Origin: Algicella marina
GTDB taxonomy: Bacteria; Pseudomonadota; Alphaproteobacteria; Rhodobacterales; Rhodobacteraceae
Direction: 5' to 3'
Assembly (NCBI RefSeq): GCF_009931615.1
Contig: NZ_CP046620.1
Coordinates: 2,309,501-2,373,500, forward strand
Length of the DNA: 64,000 nucleotides
Shown here: positions 28,918 through 37,915 of the stretch, one piece after another
Numbering within the stretch: the stretch's first letter is position 1
Layout: each line of letters starts with the position of its first letter
Notes under the pieces: model-generated
What the model saw: only the letters and a program-made list of their open reading frames with translations
Databases searched by the model: none
What the model was told of the DNA's origin: nothing
Translations under genes and position numbers: made by a program

Positions 28918-28993
28918 TGGCAGGGGCAGGGGGACTCGAACCCACGACCCTCGGTTTTGGAGACCGATGCTCTACCAACTGAGCTATACCCCT
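28918..28993 (-). tRNA. tRNA-Trp (anticodon CCA)
   Basis: 76 nt including an encoded CCA end. Acceptor stem AGGGGTA/TGCCCCT, D-arm AGCTCAGTTGGTAGAGC, anticodon stem TCGGT/ACCGA with loop CTCCAAA, T-arm with GGTTCGAGTCC. The tRNA-Trp gene commonly sits directly before secE in this lineage; here it is 8.8 kb away. Confidence 0.97.
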
Positions 28994-29006
28994 AAGACCA
29001 AGTGAG

Positions 29007-29035
29007 GGCATAAGCCAAGGCGCAGCACCATTCAA
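29007..29035 (-). promoter_or_regulatory. Candidate tRNA-Trp promoter
   Basis: On the - strand TTGAAT (29035-29030), 17-nt spacer, TATGCC (29012-29007). The -10 ends 13 nt before the mature tRNA 5' end, so the primary transcript would carry a very short leader. Confidence 0.55.
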
Positions 29036-29048
29036 GCGCAAACACACT

Positions 29049-29831
29049 TCAGGCCGCGATCCGTTCCCGGCGCAGGAAAACCGGCTGTAACTGGATACTT
29101 TGCTCCTTCTGGAAGGCATAGCCCTCCCAACAGAATCCGGAAAGCGCCTCGGGGTCTCGCACCCTATTCTCAACCACGTACCTCGCCATCGCCCCCCGTG
29201 CCCGCTTGGCAAAGAAGGAAATTACCTTCGCCGACCCGTTTTTCTCATCGAGGAACACAGGTGTTACGACCGCTGTGCGCATCTTCTCGGCCCGCGCCGC
29301 CCGGAAGTACTCTTGGCTTGCGCAGTTCAACACAAAGTTCGCGCCAGCCACCTCCGCTGCATCATCCAGCGCCACGGCCAGCCGCTCACCCCAATAATCA
29401 TACAGGCTCTCCGCCCGCCCGACCTTGAGCCGTCGTCCCATTTCCAGCCGGTACGGTTGAATCGCGTCCAGCGGCCGCAGGATCCCGTAGAGTCCGGACA
29501 GAATGCGCAAATGATCCTGAGCATAGGTCACCGCTTCGCGCTCTAGGGTATTGAAGCCCAGCCCCGTGTAGGTATCACCGGCAAACGCCAGTGCCGCCTG
29601 TTTGGTAGTATTTCCGGCAGGCTCGGGCGAAAAGGTCTGGAACCGCGCATGGTTCAGGGCCGCAAGTTCGTCGGAGAGGGCCATCAGCGCCTTCAGCCTT
29701 GTCCGGCTCAATCTGGCTGCCGTCCTCGCGAGGAGGTTGGCATCCTCGGCGAACATCGGTTCGCTCGCGAGCAGATCCTTGGCCGCAGGAGAGAAATCTA
29801 GCGACTTCGCCGGGGAAATCACGCACAACAT
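29049..29831 (-). CDS. yaaA: YaaA family peroxide-stress protein (DUF328)
   Basis: 260 residues, family-typical length. Starts MLCVISPAKSLDF and contains the signature segments NHARFQTF, AFAGDTYTGLGF, ILSGLYGILRPLD, PYRLEMGRRL and NCASQEYF, ending with the FFAKRARGAMARY block. In E. coli YaaA limits free iron and protects DNA during peroxide stress. The start at 29831 is chosen by alignment to the family; the ORF is open further upstream. Confidence 0.93.
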   Translation of the reverse strand: MLCVISPAKSLDFSPAAKDLLASEPMFAEDANLLARTAARLSRTRLKALMALSDELAALNHARFQTFSPEPAGNTTKQAALAFAGDTYTGLGFNTLEREAVTYAQDHLRILSGLYGILRPLDAIQPYRLEMGRRLKVGRAESLYDYWGERLAVALDDAAEVAGANFVLNCASQEYFRAARAEKMRTAVVTPVFLDEKNGSAKVISFFAKRARGAMARYVVENRVRDPEALSGFCWEGYAFQKEQSIQLQPVFLRRERIAA

Positions 29832-29911
29832 GCTGCGTCCATTCTTCTTCCATTCGTCAGTGAACGCAATATCTAGCGCATTCACCGAAATTGGCCAACC
29901 CCCCGGTTGCT

Positions 29912-31210
29912 TCAATATGCCCGCCGTACTCGCATAGCAGTATTGAACCGGCCAAGCGCCAGCAATTCGCCGACGAAACGCCGTACAAATCCTATCGGCA
30001 AGTCTCGGTTCATTGCGGCGTCGAATTGCACCAACGCCTCGTTCTCCCGTCCCAGCCGCAACTCGGCGACCGCATGATAATAGTATCCGTAGGGGCTGCC
30101 AGCATCGGCCCGCACTGCCGAAATCGCCGCCCGCAAAGCCTCCTCGTCATCCTCCAGTTCAAGAGCAAGGTAGGCTTTAAGCGACCAGTCTTCCGCCCCG
30201 ACTCCCGGCAAACTGATAGCCTTGTCAATCTGATGCATCGCTGTTTCGGGACTGTCATAATCGCTAAGGTGATCGGCATACCAGTAATGCAGGAACCGGT
30301 CGCCCGCACCCGCGTCTATGCCTGCCTGAAACGTCCTGCTCGCTTGCGCCGTATAGCCGAGTGCGGATTCCGCAAAAGCCCTTTGAACGTAGCCATCCGA
30401 TTCCCGTGGATCGAGTTCTATCGCTTCGTTGGCAGCACGGATTGCCTGTTGATTGCGGTCGAGCCTGCGCAACAGAAATGCCCGATGGCTGCGAAAATCT
30501 GCGTCTTTCGGGGCGAATTCGATTGTCCGATTCGCCGCCTCCAGCGCTGCCTCGTAATCCTCCGCCCGTTCATGGAAAGTCAGTACGCCGTAATGAGCAA
30601 AGGCGTCCTCGCTATCGAGAAACAGGGCCGCTTCGAACGCCTCTAGTGCATCCGCATCACGATCGAGGTCGAAAAAAATCCACCCCTTCTCGCGCAGACC
30701 CCAGCTATACTCTGGCTCCAGCAGCAATGCCGTCTCTATCCGCTGCAGCGCCTCTTCCGGCTGATTGAGGTGAATACGCAGAAGGTTGGCCAGCCCGCCA
30801 TTGGCCGAGGCCGTCGGCCGGAGAGAGAGTGAGCGTCGAAACATCGCAACCGCCTCGTCATTGCGATCTATGTCCCAGTACATCCAGCCCAGCAGGTTCA
30901 TTGCCTCGACATCGTTGGGTAACAGTCCAATTGCCGAAAGGAAGGCGGATGCCGCCGCAGCCGTGTCACCAAGACGTTCTTTGGCGCTACCGAGCTTTCG
31001 GTGGAAACCGGCCCGCGTTGCCGGCAATGCTCCTGATTCCGCCAGCGCTGCCTCACAGGCTGCCGCTATGCGTTCCGGCGTATCGCTGCTTTCAAGACAG
31101 ATACGACCGTAGCTGTCTTCGGAAGACGTTATCAGCGGTCGCGCCGCGACGGACATGCCAATCCATGTGAAAGCGAGGCCCAGCGCGAAAATGCGAAGCG
31201 GCAAGAGCAT
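29912..31210 (-). CDS. Secreted tetratricopeptide-repeat protein
   Basis: 432 residues. Signal peptide MLLPLRIFALGLAFTWIGMSVAARP, then about nine TPR-like helix pairs through most of the chain (for example NDVEAMNLLGWMYWDIDRNDE, PEYSWGLREKGWIFFDLDRD, RSHRAFLLRRLDRNQQAI; cited in part). A cysteine pair near the mature N terminus (RICLES, AAACEA) may form a disulfide. Probably a periplasmic scaffold; no partner can be named. Lies between tuf and yaaA. Confidence 0.8.
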   Translation of the reverse strand: MLLPLRIFALGLAFTWIGMSVAARPLITSSEDSYGRICLESSDTPERIAAACEAALAESGALPATRAGFHRKLGSAKERLGDTAAAASAFLSAIGLLPNDVEAMNLLGWMYWDIDRNDEAVAMFRRSLSLRPTASANGGLANLLRIHLNQPEEALQRIETALLLEPEYSWGLREKGWIFFDLDRDADALEAFEAALFLDSEDAFAHYGVLTFHERAEDYEAALEAANRTIEFAPKDADFRSHRAFLLRRLDRNQQAIRAANEAIELDPRESDGYVQRAFAESALGYTAQASRTFQAGIDAGAGDRFLHYWYADHLSDYDSPETAMHQIDKAISLPGVGAEDWSLKAYLALELEDDEEALRAAISAVRADAGSPYGYYYHAVAELRLGRENEALVQFDAAMNRDLPIGFVRRFVGELLALGRFNTAMRVRRAY

Positions 31211-31344
31211 GAAGCGATACGGCCTCCCAAAGATCCTGGCGTCCCGATGTCAGACTGACGCGCACTACAGGTTTGGTAAAGGCGATTACCCGACAAATTG
31301 GTTAACAATTGGGCCGATGCCGATCTCGAAGTCATATGCATAAC

Positions 31345-31376
31345 AAAAAAGCGGTCTGGCTGACACCAGACCGCTT
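31345..31376 (-). terminator. Intrinsic terminator downstream of tuf
   Basis: On the - strand AAGCGGTCTGG - TGTCAG - CCAGACCGCTT followed by TTTT. It lies about 45 nt beyond the tuf stop. Confidence 0.9.
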
Positions 31377-31419
31377 CCATGTTTGCAACGAGCGTGGCTT
31401 CGCCAGCCCGCCTTCACGA

Positions 31420-32595
31420 TTACTCGTGGATTTTGGAGACGACGCCTGCGCCGACGGTGCGGCCGCCTTCGCGGATGGCGAAACGCAGTTTCTCTTCCAT
31501 CGCGATCGGGGCGATCAGTTCAACGTCGAACTTCAGGTTGTCGCCCGGCATCACCATTTCCGTGCCTTCCGGCAGGTTCACGGTGCCCGTCACGTCCGTC
31601 GTCCGGAAGTAGAACTGCGGACGGTAGTTGGCGAAGAACGGCGTGTGACGCCCACCCTCTTCCTTCGTCAGGATGTAGGCTTCGGCCTCGAACTTCGTGT
31701 GCGGCTTCACCGAACCCGGCTTGCACAGCACCTGGCCACGCTCCACGCCATCACGCTCGATGCCGCGCAGCAGCGCGCCGACGTTGTCGCCCGCCTCGCC
31801 GCGATCCAAGAGCTTGCGGAACATCTCGACGCCCGTGCAGGTCGTCTTCTTGGTGTCGCGGATACCGACGATCTCGATCTCCTCACCGACGTTCAGCACA
31901 CCGCGCTCGATGCGGCCCGTCACAACCGTGCCGCGGCCCGAGATCGAGAACACGTCCTCGATCGGCATCAGGAACGGCTGGTCCACCGGACGCGCAGGCG
32001 TCGGGATGTACTCGTCAACAGCCGCCATCAGCTCGGCGATCTTCTCCGAACCGATCGCGTCATCACGGCCTTCCAGAGCCGCCAGTGCGGAACCGGCGAT
32101 GATCGGGATATCGTCGCCCGGGTAGTCGTAGGAGGACAGCAGTTCGCGGATCTCCATCTCGACGAGTTCCAGAAGCTCCTCGTCATCGACCTGGTCGACC
32201 TTGTTCATGAACACGACCATGTGCGGGATACCGACCTGGCGGCCCAGCAGGATGTGCTCGCGCGTCTGCGGCATCGGGCCGTCGGCCGCGTTCACGACCA
32301 GGATCGCGCCGTCCATCTGCGCAGCACCCGTGATCATGTTCTTCACGTAGTCGGCGTGGCCCGGGCAGTCGACATGCGCGTAGTGACGCGAATCCGTCTC
32401 GTACTCGACGTGCGCCGTGGAGATCGTGATCCCGCGCGCCTTCTCTTCCGGCGCGCCGTCGATCTCGTCATACGCCTTGAAGTCGCCGAACTGCTTCGTG
32501 ATCGCAGCCGTCAGCGTCGTCTTGCCATGGTCAACGTGACCAATCGTGCCAATGTTCACGTGCGGCTTCGTACGCTCAAATTTTGCCTTTGCCAT
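31420..32595 (-). CDS. tuf: Elongation factor Tu
   Basis: 391 residues. GTPase motifs [18 protein letters not shown] and NKVD, switch I with EEKARGITI, domain II ([13 protein letters not shown]) and domain III ([14 protein letters not shown]...FRTTDVTG). Delivers aminoacyl-tRNA to the ribosome. Strongly biased codon use (CTC, GTC, ATC, GGC) suits high expression. The tuf-tRNA-Trp-secE-nusG order suggests this is the rpo-linked copy; a second copy near fusA/rps genes would be normal but is not in the window. Confidence 0.99.
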   Translation of the reverse strand: MAKAKFERTKPHVNIGTIGHVDHGKTTLTAAITKQFGDFKAYDEIDGAPEEKARGITISTAHVEYETDSRHYAHVDCPGHADYVKNMITGAAQMDGAILVVNAADGPMPQTREHILLGRQVGIPHMVVFMNKVDQVDDEELLELVEMEIRELLSSYDYPGDDIPIIAGSALAALEGRDDAIGSEKIAELMAAVDEYIPTPARPVDQPFLMPIEDVFSISGRGTVVTGRIERGVLNVGEEIEIVGIRDTKKTTCTGVEMFRKLLDRGEAGDNVGALLRGIERDGVERGQVLCKPGSVKPHTKFEAEAYILTKEEGGRHTPFFANYRPQFYFRTTDVTGTVNLPEGTEMVMPGDNLKFDVELIAPIAMEEKLRFAIREGGRTVGAGVVSKIHE

Positions 32596-32640
32596 CAGGG
32601 GTATCCTATTCAGGGTTGCCAGACTTCGATTTTGCCGCGC

Positions 32641-32669
32641 TACTTAGGACCTCGGACACATAAACGCAA
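32641..32669 (-). promoter_or_regulatory. Candidate tuf promoter
   Basis: On the - strand TTGCGT (32669-32664), 17-nt spacer, TAAGTA (32646-32641), about 45 nt before the tuf ATG. Confidence 0.4.
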
Positions 32670-32724
32670 GCCTGAAAAGCTTTGAGGCAACGTGACGAAG
32701 GTCACCGCAGTCGGCCCCGATTTC

Positions 32725-32752
32725 TTGCTAAGCGATCGCGGCGACCTATGCT
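32725..32752 (+). promoter_or_regulatory. Candidate promoter of the LysM-rhodanese gene
   Basis: TTGCTA (32725-32730), 16-nt spacer, TATGCT (32747-32752), in an AT-rich patch followed by a short inverted repeat ATTAC-AATA-GTAAT (about 32755-32768). The start codon is at 32787. Confidence 0.4.
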
Positions 32753-32786
32753 ATTATTACAATAGTAATCGGGTCAGGAGTCATTG

Positions 32787-33944
32787 ATGCGTCGATTTTT
32801 TCCAGCTTTCTTTCTTTCGATGTTTGCCGCACCGCTTGCTGCACAAGTCTGTCCGCCCGAGCATATCGTTGCTTCCGGTGATACGCTCAGCACTATAGCG
32901 GAGCGATACCTAGGCGACCCACTCGAATACCGGGCCATTCACGAAATCAATACCGCCGTAATTGGCCCGGACGCCGGACGAATAGAGATAGGCATGGTGC
33001 TGGTGTTGCCCTGCGCGGAGCCGGTACTCGCTACCGCATTCATCGCCGACGGACGCCGAGCCCTCCCACCGCTGCAAGAGGAACGCCGTGTTTCCACTGT
33101 CGAGAACTGGTCAGTGCTGATGGAACCCGAAATCGTTGCCGAATGGCAGGACAAGGGCGTGCAGATCGTCGACATTCGCTCCCCGAAGGCTCAAGCTGGG
33201 GGCGTCATACCCGGCTCGCTTTCACTTCCTTATTCACTCTGGCGCGGGGACAAGAAAAATCCCGGCAAGCCGCCGTCCGCTCAAGAACTGAGCCTCGTGA
33301 TCGGTCAATCCGGATTGCGCCTCGATGAACCGATCATCATTGTCAACGCCAAGCGTGAGGCCTTCGACACCGGCCGTGCCGCTTACATCTACTGGCTCCT
33401 GAAATCGCTCGGAGCGACCGATCTCGCTCTCGTCAAGGGCGGTTTCGATGGCTGGAAGGAAGCGAATCTCGATGTCGTTGCCGAAACGGCGACCCTACCA
33501 CCCTACAAGGCCGACCTGTTCATGGACCAAACCTGGTACGCGACCGGCAATGAGGTCAACGCCATCGCTTCCGGCACCGTCAAGGGAACGCTTCTCGATG
33601 CCAGGCCGGCAAAATTCTTCCGCAAGCTCTCTGATCTGGGCCTGCCGACCTCCACCACTCTTCCCGATGCGCAAAACAGTCCCGCAACGGCCCTGCACGT
33701 TAAAATCGGCACCGATACGACCCAGCAGCAGGATGGGATTAAGGTGCTGATGGATCTGAAGGAAAGTCGCGTGAACTGGGATAGTGAGACTGTCGTCAGC
33801 TTCTGCAACACCGGCGAACTCGGGGCGCTCAATTGGTTTTACGCATCGGAACTGTCTGGCATCGACAACGTCAAACTTTATCCTGAGAGCACCAAGGGCT
33901 GGGTGGCCAGTGGCCACCAACTCGTCCCTCCGTCAGACAGCTGA
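32787..33944 (+). CDS. Periplasmic LysM - tandem rhodanese fusion protein
   Basis: 385 residues. Signal peptide (RRFFPAFFLSMFAAPLAAQ), a LysM peptidoglycan-binding domain (about residues 25-75: HIVASGDTLSTIAERYLGD...IEIGMVLVLP), then two rhodanese domains. The first (about 100-230) has the strand VDIRSPKAQAGGVIPGSL but its active-site loop reads IIVNAKREAFDTG, with no Cys, so it should be inactive. The second (about 240-380) keeps a Cys in VVSFCNTGELGA, fitting a sulfurtransferase. ATG at 32787 is chosen over TTG at 32784 because CAGGAG lies 6 nt upstream. It probably moves sulfane sulfur near the cell wall; substrate unknown. Confidence 0.85.
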   Translation: MRRFFPAFFLSMFAAPLAAQVCPPEHIVASGDTLSTIAERYLGDPLEYRAIHEINTAVIGPDAGRIEIGMVLVLPCAEPVLATAFIADGRRALPPLQEERRVSTVENWSVLMEPEIVAEWQDKGVQIVDIRSPKAQAGGVIPGSLSLPYSLWRGDKKNPGKPPSAQELSLVIGQSGLRLDEPIIIVNAKREAFDTGRAAYIYWLLKSLGATDLALVKGGFDGWKEANLDVVAETATLPPYKADLFMDQTWYATGNEVNAIASGTVKGTLLDARPAKFFRKLSDLGLPTSTTLPDAQNSPATALHVKIGTDTTQQQDGIKVLMDLKESRVNWDSETVVSFCNTGELGALNWFYASELSGIDNVKLYPESTKGWVASGHQLVPPSDS

Positions 33945-34043
33945 TTTCCCTTCAGCGAAGCGCGGATGTCGCAAACAGCCCAGCAGTAGTTTCCCTGCAT
34001 GTGCAGGATCGGGTAACTTCCGCCTGCCTGAAACCGCGATCCA

Positions 34044-35264
34044 ATGCGCATACTTCTCTCCTTTTCCGCCCTCATGCTGTCCGTCGTGCTCCTGCAACTC
34101 AGTTCGGGGGCTATTGCGCCGCTTGATGCCCTCTCCGGTCTGCAGGAAGGCTTCACTACCACCGAAGTAGGTCTTCTCGGTTCCGCCCATTTCATCGGCT
34201 TCTTCGCCGGATGCTGGTGGGCACCGCGACTGATGGGGCGTGTCGGACACAACCGCGCCTTCGCTGCCTTTGCCGCCCTCGGGGCGATCGGTGCCTTGGC
34301 GCACCCGCTGCTGATCTCGCCTGTCGCGTGGTCGCTTATGCGGGTTATGACCGGGCTCTGCATCGCTGGTGCTTATACAATCGTCGAAGCCTGGCTTCAG
34401 GCCCGTCTCACCAATGCGTCACGCGGGCGCGTGCTTGGTGCCTACCGATTTTTCGATCTCTGTGCGTCAATGGTCGCCCAGTTGATGATCGGCTTTCTGG
34501 AGCCGGCGTCCTACGTCTCCTACAATCTTCTTGCCATCCTCTGCTGTGCTTGCCTGCTGCCGTTGATGCTCACAACGGCCCCGCCGCCAGTCATACCCGC
34601 AACGCCGCGTCTGCGTCCAATGATCGCCGTAAGGCTCTCACCTCTCGGGGCGGCAGGCGTCATTGTTGCGGGGATCTCCGGCCCTGCCTTCCGCATGGTT
34701 GGCCCTGTGTACGGTCAGGAAATGGGCCTCGGCGCCGACCAGATCGGCCTCTTCCTCGCCGCGGCGGTACTGGGCGGCGCACTCGCCCAATTTCCCGTTG
34801 GTTGGCTGGCAGACAAGTTCGACCGGCGCGTGATGCTCATCGGCATGTCAATTGCCGCTTGCATCGTGTGCATCGCACTGAGCAACTACTCGGGCACCAG
34901 CGCGCCTCTGATATTTGGCGGCAGCTTTGCCTTCGGGCTCACGTCGTTTCCGGTTTTCTCGATCTCTGCCGCTCACGCTTCCGACTTCGCCGAACCAGAA
35001 GAAATGGTCGAGCTTTCGGCTGCACTCATGTTCCTCTACGGAACCGGAGCCATCGTGTCACCCATAGTTGCTTCCGGTCTGATCGATCTGTTCGGGCCAC
35101 CAGCAATGTTCCTGCTCATAACCGCGGGCCACGCAGCTCTAATCGCCTTTGGTCTTGTCCGTATGCAGAGCCGTTCCGCAAAGAAGCGCACGGCCTATCG
35201 CTACACTCCCCGAACCAGCTTCACCATCGGCCAGATCCTGCGCAGAAAACCTGCGGGCAAGTGA
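34044..35264 (+). CDS. MFS transporter (YcaD-like)
   Basis: 406 residues with 12 predicted membrane helices. Begins MRILLSFSALMLSVVLLQLS, first-loop motif around GSAHFIGFFAGCWWAPRLMGRVGH and the matching one in the second half (GWLADKFDRRVMLIG), with AYTIVEAWLQARLTNASRGRVLG typical of the YcaD/sugar-like MFS branch. Substrate not predictable. It lies 99 nt after the rhodanese gene on the same strand and may be co-transcribed. Confidence 0.85.
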   Translation: MRILLSFSALMLSVVLLQLSSGAIAPLDALSGLQEGFTTTEVGLLGSAHFIGFFAGCWWAPRLMGRVGHNRAFAAFAALGAIGALAHPLLISPVAWSLMRVMTGLCIAGAYTIVEAWLQARLTNASRGRVLGAYRFFDLCASMVAQLMIGFLEPASYVSYNLLAILCCACLLPLMLTTAPPPVIPATPRLRPMIAVRLSPLGAAGVIVAGISGPAFRMVGPVYGQEMGLGADQIGLFLAAAVLGGALAQFPVGWLADKFDRRVMLIGMSIAACIVCIALSNYSGTSAPLIFGGSFAFGLTSFPVFSISAAHASDFAEPEEMVELSAALMFLYGTGAIVSPIVASGLIDLFGPPAMFLLITAGHAALIAFGLVRMQSRSAKKRTAYRYTPRTSFTIGQILRRKPAGK

Positions 35265-35692
35265 CCGCACACAAGGCTTGGCGTTCGGCACCGTTTGGCA
35301 GGGATATCAACAGGAATCCGCCCGCATCCCACCGCCCCCAACAGAAAGCAATATTGGCGCCGCTCGGAATTTCGAAAAACCAGACCGCTCGGGGTTCCTG
35401 TAAGATACCATGCTACACTGCCCAGCCTGAGGTTCAAGGAGCCTCGCACGCGCAAAAAATCTCATCCGAGGACGTTTTCGTCCTCTTTCCAGCATAGCGA
35501 AAGGCGACAGGGCAGGCCTGATCATTGCGGCCTAGAGGCACCGGATCACGCCGCCTTCACGCGGCGAGATCCTGCTTGCTGTTTGGCGCCGGAAACATCA
35601 AGACAAGTAGTTGCGTCGACACCTCGTTCATCGGCGCACGAACTCAGCTTTTCTGTCAAACCTGTGCGCGATTGCGCACGGTCCTGCGAAAC
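35265..35692. other. 428-bp non-coding region between MFS and RTX genes
   Basis: No gene seen; the reading frames present are not protein-like. It holds three hairpins: 35468-35485 (GAGGACG-TTTT-CGTCCTC then TTT, a likely + strand terminator for the MFS gene although about 200 nt away), 35549-35566 (CGCCGC-CTTCAC-GCGGCG) and 35664-35679 (GTGCGC-GATT-GCGCAC, 14 nt beyond the RTX stop on the - strand, possible weak terminator). Confidence 0.5.
35468..35488 (+). terminator. Possible terminator in the MFS-RTX gap
   Basis: GAGGACG - TTTT - CGTCCTC followed by TTTCC on the + strand. Compact 7-bp stem; the short T-run and its distance from the MFS stop lower confidence. Confidence 0.45.
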
Positions 35693-37648
35693 TTAGAAAA
35701 TGAAGTCGCCGGCATCGAGTTGCGCCAGCGCCAGACCTTCTATCAACACACTGCCCTGTCCGCCGATTGCTCCGAAGTCGATCAGTACACCACCCACCGC
35801 AGATGAAGCGGCAGCGGAAACGGCCGCAAAATCAGTGGCAAAGTGGGACAAGTCGAGCAGGTCTGTACCGTTTTGCAAATCGGTGATCACATCGAAGCCT
35901 GCGCGGCGGAAGAAAAGGAACGTATCCGCACCGTTGCCCCCTGTCAGCGTGTCGTCGCCTACACCACCGGAAAGGATGTCGAGGCCGCCCCCGCCTTCCA
36001 GGACGTCATCACCGACCTGTCCACGCAGCGTGTCTCCACCACTGCCACCGAGCAAAGTGTCATTGCCGGCATTGCCATTGATAACGTCCGACCAGCCGCC
36101 GCCGTCGATAAAGTCATCACCGTCCCGACCGGCGATCGAATCTCGACCATTGCCGCCCTGCAAATCATCCGCGCGAATACCGCCAACTATGCGGTCATCA
36201 CCATCGCCCCCGACAATCGAATTGGTGGCGCTCGCACTTCCATAAAGCCAACTGTCGCCGTCACCGCTATAAACGGTGCCACTCACGCTGCCTTCGCGTC
36301 CATCGTAGTGGCTGATGGCAAACATACGCACATTGCCGACCACTTCACCGATGTTGACGAAATCGCTTTCGCTGAAAATACTCTGGCCGCCAAAACGGAT
36401 AGCATCGAAGGCGCCACCGGTGTCACCCGTCGCGATCAGGCCTGTGTTCACCACGGAGTGTAAGCCGGGAACAAGCCCGCCTCGGAAAAACACGCCCATC
36501 CCGGTCTCCGAAATAATCTCGCCGCTATTGACGACGGAATTGTCGACACCCGTGATGGTGACGGCATTATCGCTGGCGTAGATGTGACCGGAGTTGCCCA
36601 CCGTGCCACCAAGGTTGCCTCGCAGGAAAACATTCCCCAAGATATCACCGGTGTTCTGCATGGCACCGGATACTCCATCAAGAAGAACATCGCCGGCAAT
36701 TGCTCCGGAATTGTTCATATCAGCGACACCGGAGATGTAGATTGCCATATCCGATGCCGTGCTGATCGACCCGGTATTCACGAAATCGATGTTCGTCCCG
36801 GTCACCTCCACCGTGGTTTCCTCGCCGCTGATCAGACCATCGTTGACGATGCTTGAGTCGTCGCCTGTAAGCAGCAAACCGGCCCGTCCAACTAGATTGC
36901 CGCCATTATAGATGTCGGACTCATCGCCATTTACGGACATCGCAGCAGCTACACCGGCAAAGGTGAACTCCATCACAACATCACCGGTGTTACGCACGTC
37001 AATGTCGTCCCCACTCACCGAAATGCCCGTGGACCGGGCAACAATCGTTCCTGAATTGACCACGGATTCGACGTCGATCGCCGAAATTCCGGATCCGCCT
37101 GAGATGTGGCCGCTGTTGTTGACCGTCTCGATCAAGCCTCCCGTTATACTGCCGTTGACGAACAACCCTGCTCCCGTCGCTGCGATAGAACCGTCATTGG
37201 TTACATTCGCCCCCATGCCACGCACGAGGATACCTGTCCCTATGCCGGAAATCGTACCGGCGTTGATCACGGTCGGGTTGCTATAGGGCGACATGTGGTT
37301 GTCGATCCTGACGCCTGTGCCGTTGTGATATGCAATTGAACCATTGTTCACGAGATACATCGACGAACCACTGAGTTGCACGCCGGTGGCCCCTGAAACC
37401 GTCGCTCCCTCGGAGATGTTGATCCGCGTGTCAAAAGCGCTGCCACCCGCACCGGCAGTCACCGTGGCGATGCCGAGAAAATCACTAAAGATATCGCCGA
37501 CCACATTAACCCGAACGTTATTGTAATCTCCGATGTCGAACGCCGTTCCCGAACCCGTTACTGTCGCAAACTGCTGCACGACATAGGTGTCCGAATTGGT
37601 GCTGACCGTGTAACCCGCGTTCGTTGAACCCGTAAGAATAACCGGCAT
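35693..37648 (-). CDS. Large RTX calcium-binding protein with N-terminal solenoid repeats (type I secreted)
   Basis: 651 residues, no Sec signal. Residues about 60-480 consist of about 15 imperfect repeats of 20-28 residues with the core V-N-x-G-x-I-x-G, e.g. VINAGTISGIGTGI, VNSGTIVARSTGI, NNSGAIAGDVLL, GNSGHIYASDNAV, suggesting a right-handed beta-solenoid. Residues about 490-600 are RTX nonapeptides (GGDGDDRIVGG, GNAGNDTLLGGSGGDTL, GGVGDDTLTGGNGADTF), then the serralysin-like FDVITDLQNGTDLLDLSHF and a hydrophobic end DAGDFIF typical of type I secretion signals. Probably an exported surface or biofilm protein. No protease HExxH motif is present. Its ABC exporter is not in the window. ATG at 37648 has GGGGGA 7 nt upstream. 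Confidence 0.85.
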   Translation of the reverse strand: MPVILTGSTNAGYTVSTNSDTYVVQQFATVTGSGTAFDIGDYNNVRVNVVGDIFSDFLGIATVTAGAGGSAFDTRINISEGATVSGATGVQLSGSSMYLVNNGSIAYHNGTGVRIDNHMSPYSNPTVINAGTISGIGTGILVRGMGANVTNDGSIAATGAGLFVNGSITGGLIETVNNSGHISGGSGISAIDVESVVNSGTIVARSTGISVSGDDIDVRNTGDVVMEFTFAGVAAAMSVNGDESDIYNGGNLVGRAGLLLTGDDSSIVNDGLISGEETTVEVTGTNIDFVNTGSISTASDMAIYISGVADMNNSGAIAGDVLLDGVSGAMQNTGDILGNVFLRGNLGGTVGNSGHIYASDNAVTITGVDNSVVNSGEIISETGMGVFFRGGLVPGLHSVVNTGLIATGDTGGAFDAIRFGGQSIFSESDFVNIGEVVGNVRMFAISHYDGREGSVSGTVYSGDGDSWLYGSASATNSIVGGDGDDRIVGGIRADDLQGGNGRDSIAGRDGDDFIDGGGWSDVINGNAGNDTLLGGSGGDTLRGQVGDDVLEGGGGLDILSGGVGDDTLTGGNGADTFLFFRRAGFDVITDLQNGTDLLDLSHFATDFAAVSAAASSAVGGVLIDFGAIGGQGSVLIEGLALAQLDAGDFIF

Positions 37649-37737
37649 GATAAATCCCCCACGATTAATGCCGCAAATGTACCGCCCGGCACGCAAATCG
37701 ACATGGCCGGATGCTCTACTCGAAATTCAGGGCCCAT

Positions 37738-37766
37738 AGTATTCCTGCCTGACTTTCGGCAGGCAA
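37738..37766 (-). promoter_or_regulatory. Candidate RTX-gene promoter with a palindrome in the spacer
   Basis: On the - strand TTGCCT (37766-37761), 17 nt, AATACT (37743-37738). The spacer is almost filled by an inverted repeat, GCCTGCC/GGCAGG arms at 37763-37758 and 37749-37744, a layout that would suit a repressor or a MerR-like twisting activator. By-eye prediction. Confidence 0.3.
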
Positions 37767-37915
37767 TATTGCCCACCCGGACTTTCTACTTCGCCATACC
37801 CATCTTGAATGTAAGAATCCGCACAGCCCGTGGCAGTTGCGTGGCACGCTACTGCCTTGCCGCTCACCTCCCCACCCGATAGAAGCGGGACAACCCAATC
37901 CAAGGCACAAGTTTC

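Noticed and set aside
31309-32685. 458-codon + strand frame opposite tuf
   Set aside because: Antisense to EF-Tu; composition rich in Arg, His and Val, no ribosome site.
35693-37648. Serralysin-type metalloprotease
   Set aside because: RTX repeats are similar, but no HExxHxxGxxH zinc motif exists in the protein.
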